Positions 39,044-50,124 of a stretch of DNA of 64,000 nucleotides are shown one piece after another (the first letter of the stretch is position 1; each line of letters begins with the position of its first letter). The notes beneath the pieces are model-generated. The model was not told the DNA's origin. It was given only the letters and a program-made list of their open reading frames with translations, and did no database searches. This stretch comes from Dreissena polymorpha. Its lineage: Eukaryota > Mollusca > Bivalvia > Myida > Dreissenidae. The DNA lies in the NCBI RefSeq assembly GCF_020536995.1, contig NC_068359.1:102398384-102462383 (forward strand). Reading direction: 5' to 3'. A program made the position numbers and the translations under genes.

Positions 39044-42000
39044 CGCCCGCATTCGCCAATCTAATAACCAGTTTTTTCCTTCGGAAAACCTGGTTAAAAA
39101 TAGCATCAACCCTTGTGAAATATTAATCGACTGTTGCATCCTGTGTAACTAACATCATCTCACATTATGGCCACTTTTATACTAAGGTATCACTGTTAAA
39201 GAATATACAACAAAATTACAAATAATGTCTTTAGCTTTGCAATCATTGTTTACAAGTCAGATTGTTTCAGTTTCTCACTTTAAATTATGACAAATTTCTG
39301 AAAGTTTAATAACTCAATATTTATACCCCTGACAGCACAGTACATTTACCTCTGGTGGGAACCTCTCATGGAACTTGGCGGCTAGCAGCAGACAGGTGAT
39401 GCCCAGCAGCTGTAGAACGTTGAGCTGGATCTTGGTGTGGGCCAGGAACTTGTCTATCAGGTTGGCACACAGGTGCAGCGTATACTGAGACAGCTCTTGG
39501 TGGACCTGCAAGGTGACCGATATGGGATGTAAACTGAGGCAGAGTCAGAATTTTGTATGAAAGCCAATTGCGGCTTTTTTTTTTACTCTAGTGCAGCTTA
39601 CAGTGTACCTTTGGCTTGCAATAATACAAACAGCAAAGTAAGTTGTTAGAAGAAGCATAAGCCTGATGAATTATTTGGTTTATTTTAAATAGACAGGACT
39701 TCGGAGACATTGACCAACATTATGGAACTGTGAAGATAAGTTGCTTTATTTGTCCTCAATTGTCAATGCTGACTGAATGCAAGAGCTAAGTATCTGTTCA
39801 AATAAATGCAAACAATATCTTTGGTCAAAGAATGGAAAAAGACTCTGAATGACAAAATTAAACTGCAATCTTAGTAAATAAAGCGTTCTGTATTCTGTTC
39901 TAATGCAAACAATACATTTTTAATCACAAAACCGACCAGGGCTATAATGGACAAAATCAATCAGCAAAGTAATAAATCAGGCGTTGTGTTCTAACCTGGA
40001 CCTGGATAAGCCAGTCCATGAGGACACTTCTCATCTGGGGGGACACTTCACTCTTCTTGTCTGACAGGAAGTTGGTGGGGAAGGAGAACCGTCTCTCTAC
40101 AGCCTAAATTTTGTATAGGGCAAGTTTAGGATCTTTTGAAGTTGACAAGACCATTGTGCATTTATAATGGAGTGAAGTGGGTAAAGATGTAAAGAACATA
40201 TCAGGAGAGTGCAAGAGTGTGCAGTCATGGCATCAATATACAAATATGCACAAACAAAAATGTTCAAGTTATGAAGATTATAAATAATTATAAATAATTC
40301 AGGCTTGAATTCATTGATTTAGTCGAAATTAGTCTGGTTAATTTGTCCTAAACAATACTCTTAATAATAAGACGATGGATTGTTATTAATGAGTAACTTA
40401 ACACAATTTAGCTCTTAGTTGGAAACTTGACTAAGACTTCCTAATCACTTTGTCAGCTATGTTTTCAAGGAAAAATATTTACTCGGAATGAGTGTATCAT
40501 TTGGCATGAAAAAAGTCGCGCAGCACATCTTCACTTTACTTTAACTTAAAAGTTGATTACAAATTAAAAGTTTCAAATCAATCACTTGAGATTTAATAGG
40601 TTGCTGACCTAAAAACCTATGCTGACTGATTCACCGATCGACCGAACAAAACACAAACATAAAATACGATATAACCTCTCTAAAACTGTGTTTATCTTAT
40701 GTTTTAATACAACAAATTGTTAAGCACTAACCCATTTATGCCTAGTGTCTAGAAAAAAGGCCTTGGCAAACAGCGTAGACCCAGATGAGACACCGCATGA
40801 TGCGGGGTCTCATCTGGGTCTGCGCTGTTTTCTTTAAAGAATTTCTGTAAGAAATATTCCAAATATAGAAATAAATATACTAGACATCCCTAATTTTTTA
40901 AATAAATTGATCCATTTAGAAGGATGGGAGAGTCCACTAGGCATAAATAGGTTAAGCATTAAATTTACGCCTTACTGTGACTATATATTACTCCCACCTG
41001 CAGGTAGTCTATGATGTCCTGTGCATACTCTGAGCAGTTCAGCGGGTCACACATGGCATCAATGTCCACGATACAGCTTGGCTTCTTCTGCTTGTTGCGT
41101 ATCATCACCATTGGTGAGTCCACATCCATTGGAGACAAGACTGAATCATATGAGTCGTGTTCTGAGAAAACTGGGCCTAATTCATGTGCATAAAGTGTCG
41201 TTCCAGATTAGCCTTTGCAGTCCGCACAGGCTAATCAGGGACGACACTTTCCGCTTTAATGATATTTTTCGTTTCAAGGAAGTCCCTTTTTACTAAAAAT
41301 CGTGTTTAAGCGGAAAGTATCGTCCCTGATTAGTCTGTGCGGACTGCACAGGCTAATCTGGGACGACACTTTACACACATGCTTTATGCCCAGTTTTCTC
41401 AGAATACGACTCATATACATAATTGCTCCTCTCATTAGCTTTTTATAGAGATAACAAATCACAACATTTGATAAAATTTCAGAACATTATTCAATGTTTG
41501 AAATTAAAAAAATATGTTTAACTGAGCATTTATGAAAACAAGACATATCTTAAGTAACCATTTATAAATTGTAAATAAAACTTTTTTCTTATTTTAATAC
41601 CGTATTAGCAGTCCATGATGACCCGAAATATCAACAACTACAGACACCGACTCATCTTTCAAGTCTTTAGAAACTTCAACAAGTTGATCTAACTTATAAT
41701 CGAAGCACAACGACTCCCATTCAAAAGTTTGCAGTTTAAAGCCCTTAAAAGACCCTAAACTACAGAGTTACTCTTATACGGTAAATTGTAGTTCAATTAA
41801 TTAATGGTTTAGCATACTAGAGTATATGCTTCAACAGCAGCAACTGAAACTAGTATATTTCTAATATGACTAATTCAAGAAAGCCAAGCTCTGGGACAAC
41901 AGGGCTAAATTTATGTGCAGTATGAAAAGGGTAATCATGGACAACACTTAACACTTTTATCGTATTATTTTTTTAAAGGACGAATATTTTTAACAAAAGA

Positions 42001-45000
42001 TCAAATGAAGGCAGAAAGATTCATCCCTGATTAGCCTGTGCAGACTGCACAGGCTATTCTGGGACAACACATTTCACTCATGCAATAAACCCAGTTTTCC
42101 CAGAGCGAGGCACAAGTAGATCCCAGTGCTGGAGCACTTACGTACCATGGTCAGTAGGGACTGCTTGGTCTGGAGGGGCCACTGAGAAAGGCTTCCTCTC
42201 ACTGGTAGAAGTACGGCGACCTGGTACAGCAGAAACATACCATAAAAACTCAGTCATAGGTCTACCCGCTCATTGGTAGTAGCCAAGATTTACCCCATTA
42301 ACTGCTCAGATACGCTTTTTAACCCATTAGTAGTTGTTAAAACATTAAATTATGTAAAAGATCACTCTTAAAAGATTTAAATTTCATTTTAATAAGTACT
42401 TTATTTCCATACTGCTGAACAGCATACAGCATAAATTGAACAGACTGCAATAACTCACCGCCTGTTCTGGTTTTATGCCAGTATCGTATAGCCATGTTCA
42501 CATCCTCTTAAGTGTGAGTTAAATTGACTTGTGTTAGGTAATTTATTTTTCAAAATATGTGAACTTAAAGTATCACTGAAAAAAATATTTCATTAAAAAC
42601 AAGAGATGTGTTTGTCAGAAACACAATCCCCCCTACTGTGCCACTTTGATTAATTAATTTTTGTTTTTAATTATATACCTTTAAACAATATTACTTCCCT
42701 TGTAAAAATGATCTGTACCCAGGTTTTTTGTCCCTTCTTTGTGACCCGCCCAAAAACAGCCCTTTCCCCTCTGACTTTTTTCCCCTCAGCAGGTGAATTT
42801 TCCCCTAGATTTCATCCCCCCCCCCCCAATTTTTTTTTTTTAACGTTTAAATATTAAAGTTAACCTGATCCAGTGTAGAAAATAGAAAAATATTGCATAA
42901 TTAAATAATCTGTTGCCCTGAATTTGTTTCAAAAACAGTAAAATATGTTAAATTGATTATTTAAGACTTTCCTTATTTTCCCCCAAAACCGGCATTTCAT
43001 GCGATTTTTTCCCCAAAATCCGGCGTTTGGCGCGATTTTTTTCCCCTCCAAAAAGGCCAGGCCCTTTGCCCAAAATCAGATAAAAAACCCTGGTACCTGC
43101 CGAATGAAAAATAGAAATTATCTCCCTTTAAGGCTTGTTACTTCCATTGGATTAGTTTTTTTGACCTTAGACCTTGAAGGATGACCCTGATCTTGACCTT
43201 TCACCACTCAAAATGTGCAGCTCCATGAGATACACATGCATGCCAAATATCAAGTTGCTATCTTTAATATTGCAAAAGTTATGGCCAATATTAAAAGTTT
43301 TCGGACAGACGGACGGACGGACTGACAGACAGTTTGAATGCTATATGCCACCCCACTGGGGGCATAAAAAACAAGAGCTGTCAGAGGACAGCGCGCTCGA
43401 CTATTTGAGTGCTTGACATTATAACGTAAGCCATCATGGAGAAATTGTTCATATTCAATAATTTATGAGACGATCTTTCAAAAATAAAAAAATAAAAAAA
43501 TAAAAAATTTGGGGGGGGGGGGTTGAGAGGGGGTATAATGTGGGGTGTGGTCATTTATTAGACGATGTTTAAAAAAAATAATTGGGGGGGGGAGTGTAGG
43601 GGGGGTGGGGAGTGAGAGGAGGGTAAAATGTGGGGTGGGGTAATTTAGTAGATGATGTGTAAACAAGACTATTGTCAAGCAATATAAGTCCCCTACCTGC
43701 TCCACCATTGTCAGAAATTAAAGATTTTTGTTATTTATTTGTTGCCATAGCAACCAAAATTTTTTATTTAGGAACAAAATGAAATGACGTGCATAATGTC
43801 CATATTGCCATCTTTTCATATTTCAAGTTTCATAGAAATTTATTTAGAACTTTAAAAGTTATTGCAGGTTCCAGAAAACCACCATTTTCAGCAGTATTTC
43901 TAGTCTATTTGTAGCCATAGCAACCAGAATTTTTGACGTCAGAACAAAATGAAATGAAGTGCATAATGTCCATATTGCCATCTATCCATGTTTCAAGTTA
44001 CATGAAAAAATATTATGAACTTTAAAAGTTATCGCAGGATCCAGAAAACCATCATTTCCAGCAGTATGTCTAGTCTATTTGTTGCCAGAACAACCATAAT
44101 TTTTATGTCGGAACGAAATGAAATGACGTGCATAATGTCTATATTGCCATCTATCGATGTTCCAAGTTTCATGTAAAAATATTAAGAACTTTTAAAGTTA
44201 TCGCAGGATCCAGAAAAGTGTGACAGACGGACAGACGGACGGACACAAAACTATAAGTCCCCTCCTGTGAAACCAGTTGGGGGGGGGGGGGGGGTTGGGG
44301 GGGAAGGGATTCTGGGAAGGGGCGTGGGGTATTGTTTGGGTGGAATCCATTGTGGTATTCAGGTAAGTGTTGTTTTGTCAAAGTAATAATGAAATGTGAT
44401 CATAAATAAAGAACTTATGGCAATTTAAGCAAAATTTTCAATTATCTAAGTGTAAAAGGGGCCATAATTTTGTAAAAATGCTTGACACAGTGGTCTGCTC
44501 TTGTTAATAGGTTTGTGTGATGTTGGTAAACAAGTATGCAAAATATGAAAGCAATATGTCAAGGGACAATGAAAATAAATGGGGTAATACGAAAACTTTT
44601 ACATTTGCTGCATATTCTAAGTGGAAAAGGGACATAATTATGACAAAATGCTTGATAGAGTTGTCTGTTCTTGTTTATAGGTTGAGGTCATATTGGTAAA
44701 CAAGTATGCAAAATATGAAAGCAATATGTCAAGGGACAATGAAAATAATTGGGGTAGTACGAAAACTTTAACATTTGCACGCCAACGGCACGAAACGGCA
44801 CAGCACGGCACGGAACGCCGGGGCAAGTAGGATAGCTCACTATATATATTTCATATATAATAGTCGAGCTAAAAATGATCTTAACAAACCAATAGTTGTT
44901 TGCTTTCTCAGGTAATATAACCCTATTACTATCAATCCTATAAAGTAATAATGTATGGTTATATTAAAGGTAATGTTCTAGGTTAAAATAAACAGACCCC

Positions 45001-46213
45001 CCCCCCCCAAAGCTTTGAAGAGACCTCAGTATGTGTGCCTAAGTTAAGACATATTCTACCACATGTTCTGTAGAATATCTTACTGAGAGTTATGTCCCAG
45101 TTTGTACAAACTTTCCATTATGGGTCTGCGCTGTTTGCTTAAAGGAATTTTGTAAGAAATATTCTAAATATAGAAATAGGTATACCAGACATCCCTAATT
45201 TTAGAAATAAATTGATCCAATTTAGAAGGATCGGAGAGTCCACTAGGCATAAATGGGTTAAAGATGTAAGCCTCTATCTGGCAAACCTGGGCTTCATGCA
45301 AGTGCTTGCTAGGGTTGTTCCAGAGAAGCCTGTGAAGTCCTAACAAGCTATTCAGGGATGAAATTTTCCACCTTAACTGGATTTTCACAAATATGTGAAT
45401 TCCTTTAAACGAAAAATACCTGTATGGACAGCAGGGATCTGGGACGATACTTAACGCACATGCATTAAGCCCAGTTTTCCCAGAACACGACTCGTATTAC
45501 TCTTGCAAGGTATACCATACCACCGGGCTTGAAGAAAACCTTGCTGTGTGTTCTGACCAGCGGGACTTTCTTGACCTCTTTGGGCTTGCCACTGACTGAG
45601 TTCAGCCTGATCTTGCTGATGTAGCCACCACCATGGTTACTGGACAGGTTTGTGTTGTCTGATAAGCCTTCCGACTGGTGTCAATAAATTCAATAACCAA
45701 TGCAGGTACCACTGTGTATTTCTTATTTTGAATGCAATAAAATACAGTTGAATTTTTCGCATCGGGGTTCTACAGTTTTAAACTTGGGCATTTATTGTGT
45801 CCTACTATAGACTGATGTCATTATCAGGTGGGATTTTTCTAGTATTGGAAATAAAAATTCTGTTTTTATAGAAAAGATGTAACCAGGTTGATTTGGTGGA
45901 ACATAAAATTTGCAGTGACTGTTATTGCATTGATTTTTGCACTTGCAATTTGTAAATTTGAAGATTTTCTTTTAATTAACAGAGATATTATGTTGTTTAA
46001 GCAACAACAAACTTGCAATCAAGACAAAACAATTATAACAACAATTATTTTTTTTCTTTTAACAATCAATGTACTTACTTTGGCATATTTGAAGTTTGCC
46101 ATGCTTGTAGTGGTGAGCTCAGATGTTTTCCGTGCCACCATTTTCTCATCATTTGCCTTTTTACTTGCATTTTGTCGCAGAATATTATTCCGGCTAGCTA
46201 CTATGTGCGCCAT
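33145..46213 (-). CDS. B-type cyclin (cyclin B3-like), complete
   Basis: Nine exons, all with GT-AG sites and matching phases: 46079-46213, 45521-45674, 42146-42220, 40998-41140, 39996-40103, 39350-39505, 35655-35819, 34875-35117 and 33145-33291, giving 441 residues. Cyclin box 1 begins around residue 155; MRSVLMDWLIQVQ (about 193-205) is the cyclin A/B signature. It is followed by LLGITCLLLAAKFHERFPPE and then LTDDTYKPDQVLKMERYVLK. The second box has SYVHFFPSVLAASCLYVARE. The C-terminus, KNKYAHHVYHGISKH, resembles the 'KYSH.VF' tail I recall from cyclin B3. It should activate CDK1 for mitotic entry. The N-terminal region shows no RxxL destruction box and no KEN; RNNILRQN (8-15) is the nearest thing. 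Exon 4 has a second possible acceptor at 41161/41162 inside a MITE, adding seven residues in frame. Introns carry at least nine mobile elements. Confidence 0.92.
34039..34575 (+). mobile_element. HINE-like element, family Z
   Basis: Same ends and two-unit core as the copy at 23459, with a shorter gccagcc tract. It lies in a cyclin intron (33292-34874), about 300 bp from the exon at 34875. Confidence 0.8.
35235..35521 (-). mobile_element. HINE-like element, family X (divergent)
   Basis: Minus-strand copy: 'agaaacacaatgcccctgcg' at its 3' side, 'gaccttgaacgatgaccttg' and 'tgcagctccacgagatacac' in the body, and 'ccttcgggggcataaa' at its 5' side. It begins about 118 bp upstream of the cyclin exon ending at 35117. 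Confidence 0.65.
37147..37561 (-). mobile_element. HINE-like element, family X
   Basis: Begins 'acaagaaatgtgtttgtcag' (the CTTG-plus-hairpin end in reverse) and ends 'ccgggggcgtaaa'. The interior holds the family's 'tgcagctccatgagatacac' and 'atcaagttgctatctttaat'. It is longer than other X copies because of T-rich inserted sequence near 37200-37400. Confidence 0.75.
38500..39097 (+). mobile_element. HINE-like element, family Z, long microsatellite
   Basis: Same structure as 23459 and 34039. The gccagcc tract has grown to about 100 bp (38945-39050). It lies in a cyclin intron, about 250 bp from the exon at 39350. Confidence 0.8.
40731..40958. mobile_element. Second palindromic MITE (family Q)
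   Basis: Ends 'taacccatttatgcctagtg' and 'cactaggcataaataggtta' are inverted copies. Inside, 'agacccagatgagacaccgc' pairs with 'ggggtctcatctgggtctgc' across 'atgatgc', forming a strong hairpin. A partial copy lies at 45116-45262. It ends about 40 bp from the cyclin exon at 40998. Confidence 0.85.
41146..41417. mobile_element. Complete palindromic MITE, family P
   Basis: The best copy. 'catatgagtcgtgttctgag' at the left and 'ctcagaatacgactcatata' at the right are inverted ends. Arms 'gattagcctttgcagtccgc' / 'acaggctaatcagggacgac' repeat on each side of the centre 'gtttcaaggaagtcccttt'. The left end lies just a few bases from the cyclin exon 4 acceptor (41141-41143), so the acceptor's upstream region is MITE sequence. 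Confidence 0.9.
41890..42113. mobile_element. Palindromic MITE, family P copy
   Basis: Left 'tctgggacaacagggctaaa', right 'gattagcctgtgcagactgc' and 'aataaacccagttttcccag'. It ends about 30 bp from the donor of the cyclin exon at 42146. Confidence 0.8.
42599..43369 (-). mobile_element. HINE-like element, family X, split by an insertion
   Basis: Starts 'aacaagagatgtgtttgtca' and ends 'ccccactgggggcataaa'. The family body resumes at 43098 ('ctgccgaatgaaaaatagaa') after the insertion at 42720-43092. It directly abuts the family Y element at 43371. Confidence 0.8.
42720..43092. mobile_element. hAT-like MITE with 5-bp target duplication
   Basis: Left end 'caggttttttgtcccttc' and right end 'agataaaaaaccctg' are inverted. 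Flanking 'gtacc' occurs on both sides (42715-42719 and 43093-43097), and removing the insert restores the normal family X sequence. The body is rich in cccc and tttt. CAGG ends suggest hAT; the 5 bp duplication would fit the hAT5 type rather than the usual 8 bp. Confidence 0.75.
43371..44870 (+). mobile_element. HINE-like element, family Y
   Basis: Left end 'aacaagagctgtcagaggac', then 'agcgcgctcgactattt'. The right terminus 'aatagtcgagct' is the inverse of 'gctcgactatt'. The left side has the hairpin 'gctgtcagaggacagc'. The core has three ~180 bp units (from 43741, 'ttgccatagcaaccaaaatt') and two ~182 bp units (from about 44455, 'aacaagtatgcaaaatatga'). Poly-G runs lie at 43507 and 44280. 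Confidence 0.8.
45116..45262. mobile_element. Partial MITE, family Q
   Basis: Matches the right half of 40731-40958: 'gggtctgcgctgtttgctta', 'aagaaatattctaaatatag' and 'ccactaggcataaatgggtt'. Confidence 0.8.
45290..45494. mobile_element. Palindromic MITE, family P copy, next to cyclin exon 2
   Basis: Left 'acctgggcttcatgcaagtg', right 'ttaacgcacatgcattaagc' and 'ccagttttcccagaacacga'. The terminus lies about 25 bp from the donor of the cyclin exon at 45521. Confidence 0.8.
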
Positions 46214-46241
46214 TGGTAAAAACTTTGTTCCCTTCTGTACA

Positions 46242-47115
46242 CTGTAGAATTTCTAATGAAAATTAAGAGCAGGTTATTTCAGTATGCATATATTTTTAGG
46301 ACAACACTAAAGATTTGTTTGCAATTGTAGATCTCGTAATAATATAAATTACTGTTTATAGTTAATTACCGGTACACACTATTGATGTGGGCAGTAAAGG
46401 CCTGGTTAAAATGAAAGATATTTAGATATTAGCAAGGTTTAGGAAGCCCAGCAGGTATTGCTAGTATTTCTGTTAATTCTTTGTCTACAGTATTTCAATG
46501 GAACAGAAGAAAATGGGCAATAAATTTACAGTGTATGATGTAATGTTGTTTACTGTTTTCATTGGAATGGGCAACAATGGAGCAATTGAAAGCATCAGAA
46601 CACATTATCTTTGGCTCCTTGAAAAAAAGTGCATATTTTAATTATTATTTGGAAATACAATTATTTTCACTTAATACAGAAAATTTCTACATACTAATAA
46701 TGAATGTGCCCAATAATTAAATTACATGTTTGCATCATGTTTTGCAGTTATATCAAGGTCAACCCAGTATCACTCTCTATAGTAAAACATTTTATTTCCT
46801 AATATGCATCATTTTTTCCTTATTATATTTGAATGTTATATTCATAACATTGATATAAGCACTAAACATTACTATTACACTAGCGGAATAAAACACATGT
46901 GGACTATTCACACAAATTCAATTTGCAACTTTAATTATCAGTATATTTAGCATAAGTTTATTCTAAAAGTCAAAGACATTCTCAATAAATTCACGTCAAA
47001 TATTGTTTTAGTGTACATGCAGAGGCCATTGTTTTAAGCACTGCAATTTATTTTTATCAATATACAAGCTTTTATTTTCAGGTAAATTAATGATTCATGA
47101 ATTGTGTTGACGTAC
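46242..47115 (-). other. Probable first intron of the cyclin gene
   Basis: AT-rich, no coding frames. It is bounded by a good minus-strand acceptor just before the coding exon (TTCTACAG at 46242-46249, so the exon would start at 46241) and a strong donor GAGGAAG/GTACGT at 47115/47116. Confidence 0.45.
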
Positions 47116-47260
47116 CTTCCTCGGTGAGGCTTTGTTTACAACCTGTCACATCTATGTTTTGTCTTAAAATGACAAACCTCCCGCCTTTCTGTGCACGAGA
47201 AATGATTGGTCCTGGAATGGACTCGCCCGATTCACTCCAGTGAAATCATCCACACTGCTG
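47116..47260 (-). promoter_or_regulatory. Probable 5' untranslated exon and promoter of the cyclin gene
   Basis: The donor GTACGT at 47110-47115 suggests a noncoding first exon beginning at 47116. Upstream on the minus strand lie GGCGGGAGG (about 47176-47184) and an inverted-strand CCAAT box (attgg at 47204-47208). CCAAT boxes are typical of cyclin B promoters. The transcription start is not known. Confidence 0.4.
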
Positions 47261-47860
47261 TACAGTACCACGATATGTAATTTTACACAATATTAATGGC
47301 CTCACAACTTCCTTACAAAGTCCCATAGCTACCGTAATGATTACCAAGGAACGATTTAATGTATATTCGTACAGCAAACATACGCTGCAATTCATGTAAC
47401 AATCGAAAATCAAATCCGCATTTATCAAAATAGTCAAAAAAATGTTTGAGAGGTCTGTTGCACACCGGCATAAAACATCGAGATTTAGATCTGTCAACAG
47501 TATTAAAGTTTGCGCAAATGTCAGACAATCTAACTATCACTTCATAGTTTTCAAAATAAGGTCTGAAAATACCGATACTTCCGGTGTCTTACATATAACC
47601 ATGTTTTTGTATACGCTTGTGTTTTGTACCAGAATTTAGGGCTAATTGAAACATATCAGACTTTCAGCAACAAAGAACCCCAAGAAAACACATTCTTACA
47701 GATGAATGTCGGCCCCACATATTTTGGTCGGCTATTTGTGTACCGCGACAGCAGTGTTTTTTGTAGTTTCTTTCACTTAATGGTTGCATAGCGCAGTTCT
47801 TCGTGTGTCTAATTGGATTTTTTCGTAAAACGAAATCGAATATGGATAAACCTCTAATTG

Positions 47861-48376
47861 TTAAAGGGGCCTTTTCACAGTTTTCGGCATATTTTGAAGT
47901 TTGTTATTAAATGCTTTATATTGATAAATGTAAACATTGGATCTTAAAAGCTCCAGTAAAAAATCAAGAATAAAATTAAAACAAGGAAGAAAAGTAGCCC
48001 GTACCAGGGCTCGAACCAGTGACCCCCGGAGTCTTGGTAAGCCCTCTCGGCTATTCCGCCGAGTATACACAATAAGTATTTTGTACCTTATATAAGCAAT
48101 CTTTGTAGTTTCGTAAATTTAAACGACAACAACAGACCTCTCCAAATTATTCAAACGTTTCGCGTTGCAACGCTTTATAATTTTTAGGTTGTACGCTTTA
48201 TAATTTTTAAGGTTTTCAAATCGTCAAAAGATACATATAATGGCTATATTGGACTATGGTAAATGTTCAGTAATACTGTTTCCTCACAAATATCATTACT
48301 AAAACGAAAATTTGCGAATCTGAAACAACTTTTTTCAATTTTGTCAATTTACCAAACCGTGAAAAGATCCCTTTAA
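47861..48376. mobile_element. TIR element carrying a tRNA-like segment
   Basis: Ends 'ttaaaggggccttttcacag' and 'ccgtgaaaagatccctttaa' are inverted. At about 47995-48062, read on the minus strand, lie 'tagccgagaggg' (like RNA polymerase III box A) and 'ggttcgagccc' (box B), spaced as in a tRNA. The TTAA at each edge could be a target duplication. A second copy occurs at 58458-59172. From 48377 to 49130 I see only AT-rich DNA with a short (tg)n run near 48712. Confidence 0.7.
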
Positions 48377-49130
48377 AATATTTTTGCATTAACCAATAAT
48401 TTCAGGATTACTTATGACTGCTAGAATTGGTCATGTTTTATAAATCCGAAAAACGTGGCATTGTAATGGTATGACTACCTCACTACAAAGTGGTATGGTG
48501 CAGTACCCTGTACACATCCGCTCTAACCAGCTTTTTGAGAGGTATAAGGGTCAGAGAACTGCTCAGTCAACTGCCCGCAGATTATATGACCAGCAAATAT
48601 CTTAGTAGCCTTCTGACCCTTGTACCGTAACACAATTCTCGCTTAACATATTGAACTAGCCTTTTTGACGCTTGTTGTTCCGGCACTTGCCCGAATGTCT
48701 GTAGTTTTTCTTTGTGTGTGTGTGTGTTTTTACTCAGGACATTTTTTAACAAAAGCACGTAGGGAAATGAACATGAAGATCATTTTGCGGGAAAAAAACT
48801 GTATGGTTTGATACACCCAATCGTAGTTGATAATGCTATATAAAAGCTTCAAATATAGAAAAGAAAAAAACAACACATTTTTATAGGACACAAGTTTACA
48901 AAATCTAGAGCATCATGTTTACGTTGGTTATAAACGTTTTAAATGCATCCACCTCTAATAGTATGAAACACATTTCAATCGTATTTATGTATCATTCAAT
49001 CAATACAAAACGACACACATGTCCATGAAATTATGTGCATCGAAAAAGACCAATAAATGGCAGTTTTGAACGAAAAAGAATGAATACGCCCGATGTACAG
49101 TGTTAATTGTCATATCACACGATGTTGTTG

Positions 49131-50124
49131 TTAGGATTTTCCACGTATTCTTCTGGCCAGCTGCATGTCCTTGGTTGTTATGGTAACACGACGGGCGTGC
49201 AGTGCACACAGATTGGTGTCCTCCAGAAGGGATATCAGATAGTGTTCCGCCGATTCCTGAAAATGTAAATTATCAAGTGACTGATACTAACATATTATAT
49301 AAAACTAGGAAATAACCATACACATGTTATCAGTAAACAATTATATTCAGGTTTAATTAAATGCAAGCGGATTAATATACTTTTTCGAGTTGCTATTCAC
49401 CAGACGTTTGCAAAAATATTTAGTCTAAAACCTTTCCTTCTTTCGATGGCTTAAGAAATGTTCCTTGATAGGTCTACCCGTATATTATTTAAATCGACGG
49501 ATTATCCGGATATGGAGCGGGGATGCAGTTGAGCTAGTCAGTAGTTGAAACGGGCCGTAAACGAAATCGATCTGCGTTTTGCATATCGTATATCGCCCCC
49601 TTGGTGCAAAAAGGTATCCCGTGGCATTTGAAGACACATGATACCTTTTTGCGTCAATGGGGCGATATGTTGAGCTGGAACTCAGACAGGAGTGATATCA
49701 CAAATAAGTAACAATTAATAAGAACAAAACTATCACATTTGAAAAAACTAATGATGTAGCCATGCGTCTAAGACGAATATCTAGAGCTAGATCAAAGGTT
49801 AACCTGCAATGCCTCCAGCGCAGCACTTTGTATTCTAAATTGCTTCTCCTTGAAGAGATCTGCAGTTATTTGCTTAACGAGGCGTTGGAATGGTAGACGA
49901 TTCATCAGAAGCTTTGTTGATTGTTGAAATTTTCGGATTTCTGCGACAGCTTTTGACCCGTGATGAGCCCTTCGCACTTTTTTAATGCCGCCCGTTTTCG
50001 ACCCACTCGTTTTTAAAGCTTTAAGATACTTCCCTCTCATACGTTTTTCGCTTAATATGTGTTTTAAATATGCATTCCCTGGATGAGATTTCTCCCTTTC
50101 TGGTATGTGCTTCACTCTCGCCAT
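49131..50124 (-). CDS. CENPA: Centromeric histone H3 (CENP-A)
   Basis: Two exons in phase 0, 49804-50124 and 49131-49256, encode 148 residues. The start is at MARVKH, like the MARTKQ of H3; an in-frame ATG at 50187 would add 21 unlikely residues. The histone fold is clear: [20 protein letters not shown], then [35 protein letters not shown] and [13 protein letters not shown] to the stop. Loop 1 (from the I of VKQI to ALQ) is two residues longer than in canonical H3, the same length as I recall for vertebrate CENP-A. That and the unrelated N-terminal tail (no ARTKQTARKS) mark it as a centromeric variant. It also has an intron. It would replace H3 in centromeric nucleosomes and seed the kinetochore. 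The 'EDTNLC' loop remains H3-like. The gene is head to head with MOCS3. Confidence 0.93.
49590..49668. repeat. Hairpin-forming inverted repeat in the CENP-A intron
   Basis: The arm at 49590-49618 (atatcgcccccttggtgc...) and the arm at 49640-49668 (...gcgtcaatggggcgatat) pair at 26 of 29 positions around a 21 bp loop. It lies in the only intron of the CENP-A gene. It could be a tiny palindromic transposon remnant or a folded RNA. Confidence 0.8.

Noticed and set aside
38800-39139. Frames with QPASQPAS and WLAGWLAG runs (also near 23851)
   Set aside because: Microsatellite core of family Z elements.
47995-48062. A functional tRNA gene
   Set aside because: Box A and B are present, but the segment sits within a repeated TIR element and I could not form a convincing acceptor stem.
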